Source of the DNA: an uncultured Clostridium sp.
GTDB taxonomy: Bacteria; Bacillota; Clostridia; Lachnospirales; Lachnospiraceae
Direction: 5' to 3'
DNA: 64,000 bases
Assembly: GCF_900547735.1 (NCBI RefSeq)
Contig: NZ_URHZ01000006.1
Span: 1-64,000, forward strand
In this document: positions 1 to 10,000 of the stretch, one piece after another
Layout of the letters: the number at the start of each line of letters is the position of its first letter
How positions within the stretch are numbered: position 1 is the first letter of the stretch
Notes under the pieces: generated by a model
Database searches by the model: none
Told to the model about the DNA's origin: nothing
The model's input: only the letters and a program-made list of their open reading frames with translations
Position numbers and translations under genes: made by a program

Positions 1-694
1 CTTTGCTCCACTCACAAAAAACACCTCGCGGAATACTGCCCGTGAACAGTAACCTTGCGTCGTTACTAAATTCCCATTTATAAAAACAGATCTTGCAAAT
101 AAAATTGATTTGTGTTAGATTATAAGAACCCCATAAAACATTATGGCGGTGTAAATTGAAATTATATTCAGTATTATCAGAAGTCTATTTTTCTAAGGCG
201 GGCAGAGAGTCAGACTGCGAAGCCGTTTATCATTGCCGACATTCCGGCATAATTTCTTTAGGTTTTGTATTTTTGAAAAGTTTGAATGCTTTTTTTAGTT
301 CGCAGTTTTTTATCTTGATTGTACTTTAAGATTCGTGTTTCAGGCGAAAATTCTATTTTGTTTTTTTGTTCTTTTTTATTTTCTTAATTCCATTGTGCTC
401 TTTTTAAATTCCTGGATTGCTCTTTTGAGTTCATTCCGGTTCTTTAAAGTTTCTTTTTTATTCCATTAAGTTTTTATTACAGATGGTTTGAGGTTTTATT
501 TCACTCCGGTGTTTTATTGTCCGGCGTCCTGTTTTTGTGACGGTGGGGAGGAGGCGGCGTTCCCTCTGACATGGAGACAAGCGGCGGTTCAGCGCTGGCC
601 GCTGCCGCATTCTAAGCCGTTGCACGACGTGTATTAAAAAGCAGTTTATCAAAAAAGTATTTCATTAAAAAGACAGAAAGAAGGGAGGAAAGAC
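1..694. other. AT-rich intergenic region before the surface locus
   Basis: No convincing gene is visible. The first 54 bases hold a copy of the dispersed GTGAACAGTAAC repeat. From about 240 to 480 the DNA is very T-rich, unlike the coding DNA around it. A small hairpin (TGCCG/CGGCA, 234-249) followed by T-rich sequence could end transcription entering from the left. The last 14 bases hold the ribosome binding site of the next gene. The promoter for the surface operon is probably here but I could not pick one hexamer pair. Confidence 0.5.
22..54 (+). repeat. Dispersed repeat family A, copy 1
   Basis: GCGGAATAC at 28-36 followed by GTGAACAGTAAC at 42-53. The same two blocks recur at 49630-49657 and, inverted, at 62043-62068. 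The copy also has AGTAAC and GTTACT forming a small inverted repeat just downstream. Confidence 0.7.
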
Positions 695-2710
695 GTGAAA
701 AAAGAAATATTCATATTAGTCATTTGCACAGCCTTCGCCGCATTGTCGGCGGGAGGTGTGACGCTTGCTTCTGCGGAGGGGGAAGGGGAGATAAAATACA
801 CGGTTTCTTTTGTGGATGCCGACAACTATGATACGGAGATATTTAATATGCAGCGGGGAACTGTCCCGGAAGGAACAACGCTGAATGTATCCTTTCCGGA
901 ACAGATTATCGGATCGGACGGGCATATCTGGAAATCGGAGGCTGCCAGCCCGCAGGAATTTACCGTGTACCAGGCCGGAACCCACAAGTATTATGTCGAA
1001 TATAAACAGGGGGAAAAGGTATTGGAACCGGACGAGCCGGATGCGGGCGGCAAAGCAAAGCTTGAGGAATGGCTTCAAAAAGCCTGGAAGGCCGACTGTG
1101 CCATCACCGGACAGTCAGCGGAGGAAAGCAGGGATCCCGCTTTGACGGTGGATAATGATTCGCGGAATAACAGCCGGATAACAAATCTGATTTCCATGAT
1201 CCGGGACGGGGAATGGCATTATTTTTACATGATTGGCAGAAATTATGTACCTCAGACGCTGGTGATTGGTACAAACTTTGATGCGGAATATTCTGCCGTG
1301 ACGGAAGAAACATTCCCGGTTGACAGGGAGAACTATACCGTGCTGCGCATTGGAGTACGCAGAAACTGGCGTCCGGAAAGCTGTGCTCACGAATGGGAGG
1401 TAGTGGAAACGGTGGTGAACGGCTGTCTGGAATATGGCCGTGAGGTCTGCCGGTGCCTGAAATGCAGGATGGAGGAGACCGTATCACTTCCGGCTTCGGG
1501 GCACCGCGATACGGACGGAGACTCTCTCTGTGATCTTTGTGGAAAACGGGCCTTTGAGCAGACGGTGGGCGATACGATCCGGACCCTTATCAGGGCAGAA
1601 AACGGAGACATCCCGCTTGCATTCCGCTGCCTGGACACGGACTATAACGGAACAGGAATGATGATGTACCTGGCCGAAGAGAACCTGGGGGAAGAAATCA
1701 CGGGAGTCTGTTTTGAGGAGAACGATTATAACGATTCTCCGCTGAGAAAGTACTTTAACATGGCTTTTGCAAATAACAGTTCCGTTGCGGCGGCCCTTCA
1801 GCCGATTGCAAGGGAGGATGGAGACGGCCGGGACGATTATGCGTCCCTGTTGTCGAAAGAGGAGTATGAACGGTATGAGGATTCTATCGGAGGGGAAGGA
1901 GACTGGTTCCTGCGCACCCTGACGGACGACGGTATCTATGCGGTCAATTCCGACGGAATGCTGACACAGGCTTCGGCTGCCGGAAATACCTCCTTTGGGG
2001 CAAGACCCTTCATTCTTTTGAAAAAGCCGGAGACCGGGGAGCAGGCCGAACCGGTGTGGTGGAAAAAGGATGATATCCAGATGAGGGAGATAGGAAAGAA
2101 ATTATACCGGTTCCGGTGTATTGATGAAGATTACAGTGATAATCAGGATGGACACCGGAAATCCGCCCTGTTTCTATGTGACAGCGTAATCCGGGCCGAT
2201 GTGGACAGAGACAGCCGGAACTTGAAGAAACTGACATTCGGGGAGGATAACAATTACAAAACTTCCGTTATCAAAAGATGGCTGGATCAAAACAGTTTAA
2301 ACAGCAGCTTCAATCTGGAGCCGGTTTCCATCGGTGTCAGTACCGCGTACACGGGCAGTACGGCAGCCGGAACCCGGGAGCAGATGGAAGACAGCCGTCT
2401 GGTTCGTCACCCTATCGGATACCAGTTCATGCAGGGACGTCTGTTCTGTCTTTCCATGGAGGAAGCGCTTAAATACAGGGATACGCTTTGGCGGTTCGGT
2501 ACTTTTCAGGGTGGGCCGGAGAGCCAGATAAGTCCCTATTCACAGGGATATTATCTAAGGACACCGTTCTACAGGGAGGGAAATGGCGGAGATTTTTGTT
2601 ACGGTGACGACATTTATACGGTCGATCTGGTAAAGGGAAACATTCACACGGTAAAGACGTCAAGTGAGACGTATGGCATACGGCCGGCTTTTACGCTGCC
2701 GCAGGAATAA
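695..2710 (+). CDS. Secreted surface protein with two DUF6273-type domains
   Basis: A 671-residue exported protein of unknown function. The start is GTG at 695, placed by a strong AAGGGAGG site at 681-688. Residues 1-28 form a signal peptide (MKKE, hydrophobic core, then LASAEG). After an N-terminal beta-rich segment there is a Cys/His-rich stretch around residues 230-287 with paired CxxC motifs (CRCLKC, CDLCG) typical of clostridial surface proteins and perhaps metal-binding. Two tandem units follow, about residues 290-450 and 470-671; each ends in a DUF6273-like motif (FGARPFILL; YGIRPAFTL) with the family's 'YLRTP...' pattern before the last one. It lies 17 bases before the next surface gene, so the two are very likely co-transcribed. 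No anchor motif is visible, so it is probably released or loosely cell-associated. Domain naming rests on memory of the family. Confidence 0.8.
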   Translation: MKKEIFILVICTAFAALSAGGVTLASAEGEGEIKYTVSFVDADNYDTEIFNMQRGTVPEGTTLNVSFPEQIIGSDGHIWKSEAASPQEFTVYQAGTHKYYVEYKQGEKVLEPDEPDAGGKAKLEEWLQKAWKADCAITGQSAEESRDPALTVDNDSRNNSRITNLISMIRDGEWHYFYMIGRNYVPQTLVIGTNFDAEYSAVTEETFPVDRENYTVLRIGVRRNWRPESCAHEWEVVETVVNGCLEYGREVCRCLKCRMEETVSLPASGHRDTDGDSLCDLCGKRAFEQTVGDTIRTLIRAENGDIPLAFRCLDTDYNGTGMMMYLAEENLGEEITGVCFEENDYNDSPLRKYFNMAFANNSSVAAALQPIAREDGDGRDDYASLLSKEEYERYEDSIGGEGDWFLRTLTDDGIYAVNSDGMLTQASAAGNTSFGARPFILLKKPETGEQAEPVWWKKDDIQMREIGKKLYRFRCIDEDYSDNQDGHRKSALFLCDSVIRADVDRDSRNLKKLTFGEDNNYKTSVIKRWLDQNSLNSSFNLEPVSIGVSTAYTGSTAAGTREQMEDSRLVRHPIGYQFMQGRLFCLSMEEALKYRDTLWRFGTFQGGPESQISPYSQGYYLRTPFYREGNGGDFCYGDDIYTVDLVKGNIHTVKTSSETYGIRPAFTLPQE

Positions 2711-2727
2711 ATCCGGGAGGAAGAAAA

Positions 2728-5700
2728 ATGGAAAAGAGACTGGGAAGAAGAGGAAGAAACCTGACATCTGCGGTTCTTATTACGGCCATGCTGCTTACGG
2801 GGGCGGCACCGGCAGCCGCGTCCGCGGGCAGCTTTGTTTTTGAAGATTTAGGCGGAGCAGCCGGACAGGAACGCAGGCCGGACGGGAGATTTACCGGTAC
2901 GGGGAGTGAACTTTACGGAGAAGATTCATTCGCCGCTTCAGGAAGCAGCATGGCGTCCGGCAGTGAAATACCGGCATCGGTTTCGGTTGCATTATTTGCA
3001 GCAGGAGCCAGTTCCCTCGGAGACATATGGGATGGATGGGGAGGTGATTTCTCTTTCCTGAACGGGAATTTTGGGGATGGTTCGGAGCAGAAACCGTACC
3101 AGATTAAAAATAAAAGCCAGCTTATGGGATTTTCACAGCTTGCCGCAATGGGAATGAGAGTCCAGGCCGGGGAAGGCGGCAGTGATATAATCGGTTCCTA
3201 TGATGGGAAATACTTCAGGCTGATGAACCATATCGATCTGGGAGGCATGGACTGGAAACCAATCGGTTTTTACCGGGATTCCTCGGAGCTGGCCGGAGAT
3301 GTGGCTGGTAAGTTCTGCGGACATTTCGATGGGAACGGGAAGACGGTATCCAACTTTAAGCTGAACAATACGTCATGGAACCATGTCGGTTTCTTTGGGG
3401 CGGTGGAAGACGCCACAATCAAAAACCTGACGCTGAAACCGGGAAAGACCGTATATGGCAGGGATCAAACTGCAATTCTTGCCGGCAGCGCAAAGAATTC
3501 CAAAATCACAGACTGCACGGTAAACGGCAGTGTGTCGGCGGCAGGTACGGCCGGAGGCATCGCGGGAACGGTAGAGGGAACGGCTCCTTCCGATTCGGTG
3601 ATCGAGAATTGTACGGCCAGCGTTACCCTGGATACGGGCGGCCAAAGGGCAGCCTGCGTTGGAGGAATTGCAGGAAAGGCGGCGGGAAGCAGTATTGTGG
3701 ACTGCCGCGTTGAAACAGGAGACAATGATACGGCCCGGATACAGGGGCGGGATGCTGTGGTTGGCGGTATAGCAGGTTTTCAGAATGGAACGGATATTTA
3801 TAACAGCTACGTATCGGGCACCATCGGGGGTGTCGGATCGAAGGTTGTAGGGGGCATTACAGGTCAGTATGCGTCCGGTCATTTAAAAGTAGCCAGATTC
3901 GAGGGAACAATCGGCTTGTCGGGAACCGGAACAGCCGGTCACAGAGGACTCTTTATCGGCCACCGCGAGCCGGGCGATTACTACCGCTGGGGGACGGATA
4001 TCGGCTATCTCTTCTCAGATTCAGAAGAAAAGATCGGTTTTAATGTATGCGGAAGTGAAATACCGGATGATAACGAATATACGTACTCAAGCAGAGTCGG
4101 CTATTCCCATTCCGGAGACTTGTACTGTTCCCTCGTGCAGGGAGGCGTGTCAAAGGATATATCCGATCGGTATTATTATGAGCTGCTGGAGGAGGGAATC
4201 CTCTCCATCCTCGATCTGGATCATGGAGGAGCCGGTGCGGAGGAAAACGGATATTCTCTCGACCATTTTGCGCCGAACGATGCCGGGCGGCCGACCAGGG
4301 GATATCTGGTATCGGTTCCCAGAATCGATACGGTATCTTCCGGAATTCATTATTATGATGCGGCGCTGCTGGAAGTCCGGGGGAACGGCAGCTATTACCG
4401 CACCATTGATAAAGAAAACAGGGGAGCCATTGCCCCGGGAAGGAGTGTTACGGTTACCACCTCGCCGAAAGACACGGAGGAGGCAAAATTCCAGATGGAA
4501 GGGGCGCCGACCTACATAAAAAACGGAAGAGAAACCGATACGGTATACAGGAGCGGCGGGGAGTATATTTTCACAATGCCGGCTGAAGATACGCAGGTCA
4601 ATGCAGAATATAAAAAGGTTGCGGTGAAGGTATCCGTAATCCCTGACATTTTCAGCATCCATGTGGTGGAGGAACGCACCGGAAACCGTAAGAATCCAAC
4701 AAAAATTACAAAGGTGACCGATCAGGGAGGAAAGCTGATTGCGAGCTATATCAACGGCGAACTTCAACAGGGCACGCAGATCCAGCCGGTTCAAATCCAG
4801 GCCGTTGTGGATGTCAATAACGATGTGGCCGATAATTCCGTAAAATGGTCGGTAGACGACCCCGACCTAATTCTTCTCTCTGCAAATGATGACGAGGACG
4901 CGGAAGGGTATACCAAAAAGAGCGCCACCATCCGTCTGAATATCAATGCATCATTTTTTACGTATACGCTCAGGAAACTGGAGAAAGACCAGGCGGAAAA
5001 GAATTACCGCTATCCGCTCCCCGACACTATTTTCGGGGCCGGACATCAAAACGGCGGCGTTGCCATCCTGACCGCCTCCACCAGACCGGCGGCCAGCTTT
5101 GAAGGGAAACCTTGTACCGGCAATTGCCGGCTTAACATCACCTTTCAGGTAAAGGATAAAACTTATGTGGGAAATGAGGGAGCCGCCCTGGATAAAGAGG
5201 AACTTGTCTTTACCGTTACACGGACTCTGAGCGGAGACAGGAGGAATCCGGATGAGAATATCCGGGTAACGCCGCCTCAGAACCTGACCGCCTCATTTAC
5301 ACCTGACTTCTTTGATAAAAAAGATATTTTCTGGTCGGTAGACGACCCGTCTTTACTAAGCGTCGACGGAGAGAATAAATCGGCAGGTGTGTCGGCACGG
5401 AAAGATGCAAAGTGGATTCTGGATATCATAAAATCGGATGCCGGTATTCATGCAAATGACCCATATGCAGCTTTGAACGGTTCCGGAAGCAGGACTGCCG
5501 GAGTGACCGTGACGGCCGATGATATGCTTGGCAGCCGCCGGACCGCGGTCTGCAATGCCGTAATTCGTTTTGTGACCGATGATCAGACAACGGTTTATGC
5601 AGAAGGAATATCGGCCGTTCCTGAGAGACTGAGTTTTGAACTGGGCTGCGAAAAGAGCGGAAACCGCAGTAATCCCGTCATTACCTGGACGGGCAACGGA

Positions 5701-6528
5701 GCGAGACAGCTCAATGTCGCCGTGTTCCCGGAGCAGGCATTTAACAGGGAATACCGTTTTACCGTCTCCGACGATTCACTGGAGATAAACGGAGATGGAA
5801 CCGTGACGGTAAATACGGATGCCAAATGGATTCGAGAGGCCAATCAAACGTATCCCTATGAAGCAGGACATACGGCGGTCATCACCGCAGTGGCGGAAGA
5901 CGGCGGATTTAAAGCACTCTGTGACGTTGCATTTAAATATAAGCTGACCGACAATACTTACAGCTCCGGAGGAAAAGGTTCGTCCGGGGGCTCGTCCGGC
6001 GGCGGAAGTTCATCGGGCGGAGGTTCCTCCTCCGGCGTCAGCCCGGACGGAGGCGTGGGTCCTGCCGGTAACGGTCCGGCGGCGGAGACGGCAGCTCCGG
6101 CAGGAAGCGTTGTTGGAACCTGGGTAAATACGGCAGACGGCCTTTGGGCATTCACGGCAGGCGGCAGAACCTACCATAACGAGTGGGCTTATATCCACAA
6201 TCCATACGCAGGCGGGGAACAGAGCGGCACGGACTGGTTCCGGTTTGATGAAACCGGCCATATGGTAACCGGATGGTATAACGATACGGATGGAAACACG
6301 TATTATTTATGGCCGTTTCCAGATGGAACACAGGGCCGCATGGTGACGGGATGGCAGTGGATTGCCGGTTCGGATGGGAAAGAACGCTCCTTCTATTTTA
6401 ATTCAATATCGGACGGCACCAGAGGAGCGATGTACCGCAGCAGAACAACGCCTGACGGGAAGAGCGTCAATGAGAAGGGAGAGCGGACGGTAAATGGGGC
6501 CGTTCAGATCAGGGAAGACGGCCGGTAA
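2728..6528 (+). CDS. Secreted GLUG-repeat protein with Ig-like units and cell-wall-binding repeats
   Basis: A 1266-residue exported protein, start ATG 2728 after GGGAGGAAG. A signal peptide covers about residues 1-32 (RR, hydrophobic run, ASAG). Residues about 110-420 contain GLUG-type repeats (AGGIAGTVEG, VGGIAGKAAG, VGGIAGFQNG), a beta-helix motif seen in adhesins and some IgA proteases. From about 640 to 1090 come three related Ig-like units, each holding a 'GNRxNP' or 'GDRRNP' start and a 'WSVDDP' or 'FTVSDDSLE' strand. A Gly/Ser linker (about 1075-1105) leads to three choline-binding-type aromatic repeats (residues about 1128-1240: 'GLWAFTAGG', 'HMVTGWYNDTDGNTYY', 'RMVTGWQWI') that should hold it to the cell wall. 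The second gene of an operon with the DUF6273 protein. Its 3' end is tandemly repeated past the stop codon (see separate entry). Role in adhesion is inferred. Confidence 0.8.
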   Translation: MEKRLGRRGRNLTSAVLITAMLLTGAAPAAASAGSFVFEDLGGAAGQERRPDGRFTGTGSELYGEDSFAASGSSMASGSEIPASVSVALFAAGASSLGDIWDGWGGDFSFLNGNFGDGSEQKPYQIKNKSQLMGFSQLAAMGMRVQAGEGGSDIIGSYDGKYFRLMNHIDLGGMDWKPIGFYRDSSELAGDVAGKFCGHFDGNGKTVSNFKLNNTSWNHVGFFGAVEDATIKNLTLKPGKTVYGRDQTAILAGSAKNSKITDCTVNGSVSAAGTAGGIAGTVEGTAPSDSVIENCTASVTLDTGGQRAACVGGIAGKAAGSSIVDCRVETGDNDTARIQGRDAVVGGIAGFQNGTDIYNSYVSGTIGGVGSKVVGGITGQYASGHLKVARFEGTIGLSGTGTAGHRGLFIGHREPGDYYRWGTDIGYLFSDSEEKIGFNVCGSEIPDDNEYTYSSRVGYSHSGDLYCSLVQGGVSKDISDRYYYELLEEGILSILDLDHGGAGAEENGYSLDHFAPNDAGRPTRGYLVSVPRIDTVSSGIHYYDAALLEVRGNGSYYRTIDKENRGAIAPGRSVTVTTSPKDTEEAKFQMEGAPTYIKNGRETDTVYRSGGEYIFTMPAEDTQVNAEYKKVAVKVSVIPDIFSIHVVEERTGNRKNPTKITKVTDQGGKLIASYINGELQQGTQIQPVQIQAVVDVNNDVADNSVKWSVDDPDLILLSANDDEDAEGYTKKSATIRLNINASFFTYTLRKLEKDQAEKNYRYPLPDTIFGAGHQNGGVAILTASTRPAASFEGKPCTGNCRLNITFQVKDKTYVGNEGAALDKEELVFTVTRTLSGDRRNPDENIRVTPPQNLTASFTPDFFDKKDIFWSVDDPSLLSVDGENKSAGVSARKDAKWILDIIKSDAGIHANDPYAALNGSGSRTAGVTVTADDMLGSRRTAVCNAVIRFVTDDQTTVYAEGISAVPERLSFELGCEKSGNRSNPVITWTGNGARQLNVAVFPEQAFNREYRFTVSDDSLEINGDGTVTVNTDAKWIREANQTYPYEAGHTAVITAVAEDGGFKALCDVAFKYKLTDNTYSSGGKGSSGGSSGGGSSSGGGSSSGVSPDGGVGPAGNGPAAETAAPAGSVVGTWVNTADGLWAFTAGGRTYHNEWAYIHNPYAGGEQSGTDWFRFDETGHMVTGWYNDTDGNTYYLWPFPDGTQGRMVTGWQWIAGSDGKERSFYFNSISDGTRGAMYRSRTTPDGKSVNEKGERTVNGAVQIREDGR

Positions 6529-6631
6529 ACAGAGTCGTCCGGATCAGGAGAGCGATCGGTAAACGGAAGCGCCCGGACCAGGAAACGGGTACGGTGAATG
6601 AAGCCGGTGAATGGAACCGTCCAGACCGGGA
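6487..6631 (+). repeat. Degenerate tandem repeat of a gene's 3' end
   Basis: Four imperfect copies of a 28-29-base unit with the core CGGTRAAYGG...CCRGAYCRGG start at 6487, 6522, 6556 and 6604. The first encodes the last codons of the preceding gene; the others lie beyond its stop. Period about 35 bases, not a multiple of three, so the extra copies are not an in-frame extension. Confidence 0.75.
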
Positions 6632-6928
6632 TTAAACCGGGCGTACCGACCATTTATTTTCTTTGCGGTGAAAATACAGGGAAATCTGTTTTTTATATCC
6701 GTGATCAAGATATTCGCACTGGTAGATGGTCCCAAAGATAGAGTTCGGCTTTCTGCCTAAAATTTTCGTGATCGGAATATCGATGTAAGTTCCGTCGGAA
6801 TTCATATGGCGGAAGTATAAAGGCATACATTCACCTTCAACATTGTAACTTGCTATCACAGAAACAAAGGTGTTTAAGGCCGGGTTGATCTGCTCAACCG
6901 GCGTCTGCTCTGATTCGTAAAACGGCAT
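6632..6928 (-). CDS. Small conserved-looking hypothetical protein (98 residues)
   Basis: I do not recognise this protein. It starts at 6928 on the minus strand with a good AAAGGAG site 8 bases upstream. It has no signal peptide or membrane segment. It is rich in aromatic and charged residues; residues about 38-52 read 'MPLYFRHMNSDGTYID' and the C-terminus has 'ISLYFHRKENKW', suggesting a small beta-barrel-like fold. The length, the ribosome binding site and the lack of a competing frame support a real gene. It is the only minus-strand gene inside the surface locus and points away from the giant adhesin gene, whose promoter must lie in the 134 bases between the two starts together with a copy of repeat A. 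Confidence 0.65.
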   Translation of the reverse strand: MPFYESEQTPVEQINPALNTFVSVIASYNVEGECMPLYFRHMNSDGTYIDIPITKILGRKPNSIFGTIYQCEYLDHGYKKQISLYFHRKENKWSVRPV

Positions 6929-6956
6929 GACGCAAGTCTCCTTTCATAGAATAGGG

Positions 6957-6978
6957 GTAACTTTTTGTTACTGTTCAC
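6957..6978 (-). repeat. Dispersed repeat family A, copy 2
   Basis: GTTACTGTTCAC at 6967-6978 is the exact reverse complement of GTGAACAGTAAC. A GTAAC-TTTTT-GTTAC hairpin (6957-6971) overlaps it. It lies upstream of both the small minus-strand gene and the giant adhesin. Confidence 0.65.
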
Positions 6979-7062
6979 GGGCAGTCGTTTTGCAATGCGC
7001 AGAGAACTCGTGAAGATGATTTTATTGTAACGAACAAACGTTCTGATTTCAAGAGGGGGAAA

Positions 7063-10000
7063 ATGGGAAATCGTATGGGAAAAGGTAAAACTGGAAAGCG
7101 TGTGACGGCACTGCTGCTTTCCGCCGTATTGTTTTTAGGCAGCATATCATTTTCGGATTTACATCCGGCATTTGCAGCAGCCGGGCAGGATATATCATGG
7201 ACGCGGGAAGCGCTGGATGCCGCGGCGGCCAAAGGCTATATCCCGACCGGCCTGGCTTACCGGACCAGTACATCCGCGATAAAGCCGGAGTTTGGCTTTA
7301 TGGGGGAGAAACAATATCTTCACGGTTCGGGAGCGTATTCAGAATTTGCCAACCGGTACATTTACTGCATTAATCTCCATAAAGACAACGGCGGTAAATT
7401 GCTTTATGATTCACAGGCATTCCACTCGGGCACTTATAATATCGACAAACTTCCGAGTGGGATTATAAAAGGCGCTTCCAGCGAGCAAAGGAAATTCAAT
7501 TTCCTTGTGATTGTCTATGCCGCTTCCTATCAGGCAAAGCAGGAGGTCAAAACATTAGAACCGCCCAACGCCAATGTGGGAGTGGATATATTGACGGTCT
7601 GCAGCCCGATCATTCAGAATGCCGCCGACAATGCCGTATTTACCGGTGACTGGGCGGCCGATTTTGCCTGGTTTAAAAATGCGATTTATCCGTTGACTCT
7701 GGCATCGGTAGGTCCGGTCAATACGATGGGGGATGCGGCCACGTACCGACGCCTGACCTCCGCGGACATTCCGCAATGGACACGGGAAAAAGGATGCATC
7801 AACAGGGCTCAGGCAATATTCTGCTACATATGGACGGCAGCGAAGCTTTCCAGCCACGTTGAACTGAACAATGGAAAAGACACCTGGAAGTTTAAGGCGG
7901 CATTGGAGGAGGACGGGCTTTATCACGTCCGAATTCCGTTTGACGGCGAAAATAAGTATATTACGGAGTATTTGCGCGTCATCCGGGCCGAATGCTATGG
8001 AGACTGGCAAAAGCAGGAGGATACCGCCTGCCTGCACTTTATTTCCCCGACGGGGCAGACGCCGTCCGGAGGCAGCATTGCAAAGCTGACCTATGCCGAC
8101 AGCGAGGGAATGATTGCCGGAAACCTTTCGGAGGCAAAGCTGTACGAATTTAAATTCTATACCACAGGAAACTGGGAAACGGGTTTTGATAACGTCCAAA
8201 GCTATTTTTCCGCTATTATGGATCGGGAGCTTGAAATCTATCTTGTAACGGGAGATGTATCCGGCGGCTTTGCCGGTACTCAGGTGAACCGGCATGAGCA
8301 CGAAGAGTCCTGGAATGCCGATTACAACGTCAGGCTGATCAAATACGATTCAGAGACTGGAAAACCGCTGGAGGGAGCCCGTTTCGATATATTGGAGGCC
8401 TTTGATGATTCGCAGCTTGATGAAACGGCGTTGGATATACAGAACGGCGCCGGAACCGATGTATCTTCGGGTTCACTGAATTCCACGGTCTGGGGAGACG
8501 ATACCATTGAGTCGAATTACAGCGGGGACACAGGCCTTTTGAAGACGGATGCTCTGCTTTATAATTGGGCCAATGAAGAGGGCAGCCAGTTTGAGCGGTG
8601 GGAAGATCCGACGGACGACCCCTGCATTGATGATTCCGATGTCACGGACTCTACGGGGAGGCTGACATATCAGGACGGAACCGGGACGCCGACCGGCGAA
8701 CCGGCCCATTCGGATGTGCGGAGTTACATTTATCATAAGGGATACTGCGACGGTCATCCGGCTCCCGTGATTCAGTATGAAGAATCGGAGGATGAGGGAG
8801 GTGATGAAGACGGGGGCGACGGCGGTGAAGATGTGGAGGCCTATAACCAGCAGCTTCACGATGAAGCCTGGGCAGCCTGGTACGCAGAGGTGGAAACGTG
8901 TGCGGAGCTGACGGCGGAAGGCGGTTTCTTTCATGCGATTGAGCCGGAAATTGCCAGGGAGGCCATGGAGGCGGATCGGGACCGGTTCTATGAGGATTTT
9001 ATATCACTGACCTATGATTACTCTGCCCGGGAACTGGAATCCCGGAAGGGGTATATCCTCCACGGCCTGCATGAGGATGACGTGGAAATTGAGTGGCGGA
9101 CCGTAACTTCCAGCCAGTACAAGGACTTTATGAAAAACGGTATATCCCATTCGGAAGGCACAGGAGACGTTGATAATGATATCCGGTCTTCTGAAGCACC
9201 GTTGCAAGCAGAATTAATTACGGTGAAGGGGGATGAGGGTTCTCAAGAGACGGATGGAGATGGACAGTCTTTCGATAACGGGAAGAAGTTCCTGTTTATT
9301 GATGAGGAGGAACGATACACTTCTGTATTATACTCCGGGGGAAAAGAGAAAGCATATTCCAAAGGCAGCCCCTCAGACGCCGATATGGCGGCACCGGAAG
9401 AAGCAGCCAGCCCCTCGGAAGCGGCCACTCCGTCGGAGGCACTCCGAAAAAGAATCGCTTTAACCGGATTTATGGCGGAACAGCTTATAAACCGCAATGC
9501 CGGAATCGGACTGTATGCGCTTTGGGCAGACAGGGGAGGCAGCATAAGAAATTCCATATCCTTTGAGAAATCACAGGCAGGGACGGTGGAGCAGGGGGAA
9601 AGTGGCACGGTTGACTGGACGTTTATTCTCTATGACCACCGGACCGAAGGAGAAGTTCATATCGGCAAGCAGGACCTGGATTTAAACAGAGGAAAAAACG
9701 GTACTTATGACAGCTATGGCGACACCCAGGGCGACGGCACGCTGGAGGGGGCCGTATACGGTCTGTTTGCCGCTGCGGACATCGAGCACCCCGACGGAAA
9801 AACAGGTGTTGTATTTAAAAGGGATGAACTGGTAGCCGTGGCGGCTACCGATAAGAACGGAGAAGCCTCATTTCCCGCCATTACCGAGGCTCCGGGAACC
9901 CGTTTCAATTTTGATACCGGAGCGGTTGAGAGGCCGGAGGCCGCCGGCCCGGAGAATCTTTATACCGGCCGGGAAAAAGCGGACGCGGTACAGGATAATG

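Noticed and set aside
458..652. 64-codon minus-strand frame before the first surface gene
   Set aside because: No ribosome site and an Arg-rich composition typical of chance frames.
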